Source of the DNA: Pseudomonadota bacterium
GTDB taxonomy: Bacteria; Pseudomonadota; Alphaproteobacteria; Rhizobiales; Hyphomicrobiaceae
Direction: 5' to 3'
DNA: 6,125 nucleotides
Assembly (NCBI GenBank): GCA_023428365.1
Contig: JAEYYQ010000294.1
Span: 1-6,125 of the forward strand
Below, one piece after another: positions 5,017 to 6,125 of the stretch (position 1 is its first letter; each line of letters starts with the position of its first letter). Made by a program: the position numbers and the translations under genes. The notes below the pieces were generated by a model. The model searched no databases. It saw nothing but the letters and a program-made list of their open reading frames with translations, and was not told where the DNA came from.

Positions 5017-5765
5017 TCGGCGCAACCCCGCTTGGCCGGACCGCGGAAGCGACCGGTCCGGCGCTGATCAGCGCGCACGGCGTGTCGAAGGTCTACCACA
5101 TGGGCGACCAGACTGTGCGCGCGCTCGACGACGTCTCGCTGGATATTGCTGACGGAGAGTTCGTGGCCATCATGGGCACGTCCGGCTCGGGCAAGTCGAC
5201 CATGATGAACCTGATCGGTGCGCTGGATGTGCCGACGGCCGGCATCCTTTCGATCGACGGACGCGATATCTCGACGTTATCGTCGGATGAGCAGGCCGTG
5301 CTGCGCAATCGTACCATCGGTTTCGTCTTTCAGCAGTTCAACCTGCTGCCGCGCACTCCGGCGTTACGCCAGGTGATGTTGCCGCTGCTCTATGCCAATC
5401 CGAAGCCGGCCAACGCGGAGGAGCTGGCGACGCTCCGATTGCAGCAGGTCGGCCTCGGAACCCGCATGGATCACCATCCGCGGCAGCTGTCGGGCGGTCA
5501 GCAGCAGCGTGTCGCGATTGCACGCGCTCTCGTAAATAACCCGAAGATCCTGCTTGCCGATGAGCCGACTGGTGCCCTCGACAGCCGCACCTCGGTCGAG
5601 ATCATGCAGCTGTTCACCGAACTCAATGAAGCGGGCATCACCGTCGTGCTCGTCACGCACGAGCCCGAGATCGCGGAGTACGCGCGCCGCAAGATCACCT
5701 TCCGCGATGGAAAAATCCAGGAGGACGTGCAGCAGACCGGGTTCCTGAGGAGGGCCGCGGAATGA
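5013..5765 (+). CDS. ABC transporter ATPase, MacB/LolD family
   Basis: The 250-residue cytoplasmic ATPase should power the permease encoded next. All nucleotide-binding motifs are intact: Walker A GTSGSGKST at 55-63, Q-loop FVFQQFNLL with Q107, signature LSGGQQQR at 159-166, Walker B LLADEPTG with catalytic E184, D-loop GALD, and switch histidine H216 in LVTHEP. The order, length and FQQFNLLPR segment match the MacB/LolD/FtsE group of type VII ABC systems. The TALENV-like stretch usual after the Q-loop reads TPALRQV here, a small deviation next to the permease-contact region. The ATG shares four bases (ATGA) with the adaptor stop and has GAGG nearby, so translation is probably coupled. Unlike E. 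coli MacB, it is not fused to the permease. LolD for lipoprotein sorting is an alternative by ATPase sequence alone, but the MacA-type neighbour argues for efflux. Confidence 0.95.
   Translation: MIGATPLGRTAEATGPALISAHGVSKVYHMGDQTVRALDDVSLDIADGEFVAIMGTSGSGKSTMMNLIGALDVPTAGILSIDGRDISTLSSDEQAVLRNRTIGFVFQQFNLLPRTPALRQVMLPLLYANPKPANAEELATLRLQQVGLGTRMDHHPRQLSGGQQQRVAIARALVNNPKILLADEPTGALDSRTSVEIMQLFTELNEAGITVVLVTHEPEIAEYARRKITFRDGKIQEDVQQTGFLRRAAE
5747..5754 (+). promoter_or_regulatory. Ribosome binding site of the permease gene
   Basis: GAGGAGGG lies seven bases before ATG 5762, inside the last codons of the ATPase gene. It confirms the start of the permease, whose frame runs off the window. Confidence 0.7.
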
Positions 5766-6125
5766 ATATCCTCGACAGTTTCTCCATCGCGCTTTCCGCA
5801 CTGCGTACCAATCTGCTGCGGTCGGTGCTGACGACGCTCGGAATTATCATCGGCGTCGGTTCAGTCATCATCATGGTGGCCGTAGGTTCCGGCGCGCGCA
5901 GTGAGATCGAGCGCCAGATCAGTTCGCTGGGCTCAAATATGCTGGTCGTGTTCCCCGGTTCGTCGCGGGTCGGAGGCCGCGCAGGCGGTGCCGGTACGCG
6001 GCTGCCCTTGGTTGAGACCGATATCCACGCGATCCGCGATAAGGTGCCCGATGGGCTTGCCATCTCCGGATTTCTGCAAGGCAACGCGCCGGTGGTGTAC
6101 GGCAATATGAACTGGACCACGGCGG
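5762..6125 (+). CDS. MacB-type ABC permease, N-terminal part
   Basis: The gene starts with ATG 5762, which overlaps the ATPase stop as ATGA, and stays open to the window end, giving 121 residues. The start MNILDSFSIALSALRTNLLRSVLTTLGIIIGVGSVIIMVAVGSG is the classic first cytoplasmic helix plus first membrane helix (about residues 24-43) of MacB/FtsX-type permeases. It is followed by GARSEIERQISSLGSNMLVVFPG, the start of the periplasmic MacB core domain, and a Gly/Arg-rich loop (residues 68-79). The remaining core domain and the last three membrane helices should lie beyond the window. With the preceding genes it would make a MacA-ATPase-MacB-type transporter. The substrate cannot be inferred from this part. 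Confidence 0.93.
   Translation, partial: MNILDSFSIALSALRTNLLRSVLTTLGIIIGVGSVIIMVAVGSGARSEIERQISSLGSNMLVVFPGSSRVGGRAGGAGTRLPLVETDIHAIRDKVPDGLAISGFLQGNAPVVYGNMNWTTA

Noticed and set aside
5364..5801. 145-codon minus-strand open frame over the ATPase gene
   Set aside because: It is antisense to intact ABC motifs and the permease start; no family resemblance.

Overview
The window is about 6.1 kb of GC-rich, densely coded bacterial DNA. Codon use is GC-biased throughout, and the proteins look most like those of Alphaproteobacteria in the order Hyphomicrobiales, probably the Bradyrhizobium / Rhodopseudomonas / Afipia clade. The superoxide dismutase and the HerA-like C-terminus are the most clade-typical. 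This placement is recognition by eye, not a search result. No tRNA, rRNA, insertion sequence or CRISPR array was seen, and the genes look like chromosomal housekeeping and envelope functions.

Layout, left to right. (1) The 3' end of a HerA-like (DUF853/YjgR-type) ATPase gene on the + strand, cut by the window edge. (2) A small secreted monohaem cytochrome c gene on the + strand. It ends one base from (3) a minus-strand gene for a patatin-like phospholipase lipoprotein with a TTG or GTG start. (4) A 209-bp gap holding a possible promoter for the patatin gene, a strong hairpin of unknown role, and a very clear intrinsic terminator for (5) the minus-strand superoxide dismutase gene (sodB, GTG start). 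(6) A 444-bp non-coding divergent region between sodB and the efflux operon. It holds a G-quadruplex motif fused to a 10-bp hairpin and two copies of a roughly 22-bp direct-repeat element that looks like a regulator binding site. (7) A plus-strand operon of three genes joined by 4-bp ATGA overlaps: a MacA-type periplasmic adaptor, a MacB/LolD-type ABC ATPase and the start of a MacB-type permease, which runs off the window.

The three operon genes should form a tripartite ABC efflux or envelope-export system. ATPase and permease are separate chains, unlike the fused MacB of E. coli, and no outer-membrane channel gene is visible here. The most unusual point is the adaptor. Its membrane-proximal domain is split by an extra segment of about 115 residues carrying two LTxxQ motifs like those of the periplasmic chaperone/stress proteins Spy and CpxP. 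With the tandem-repeat operator-like elements upstream, this suggests, as inference only, an envelope-stress-responsive pump with a built-in sensing or chaperone module.
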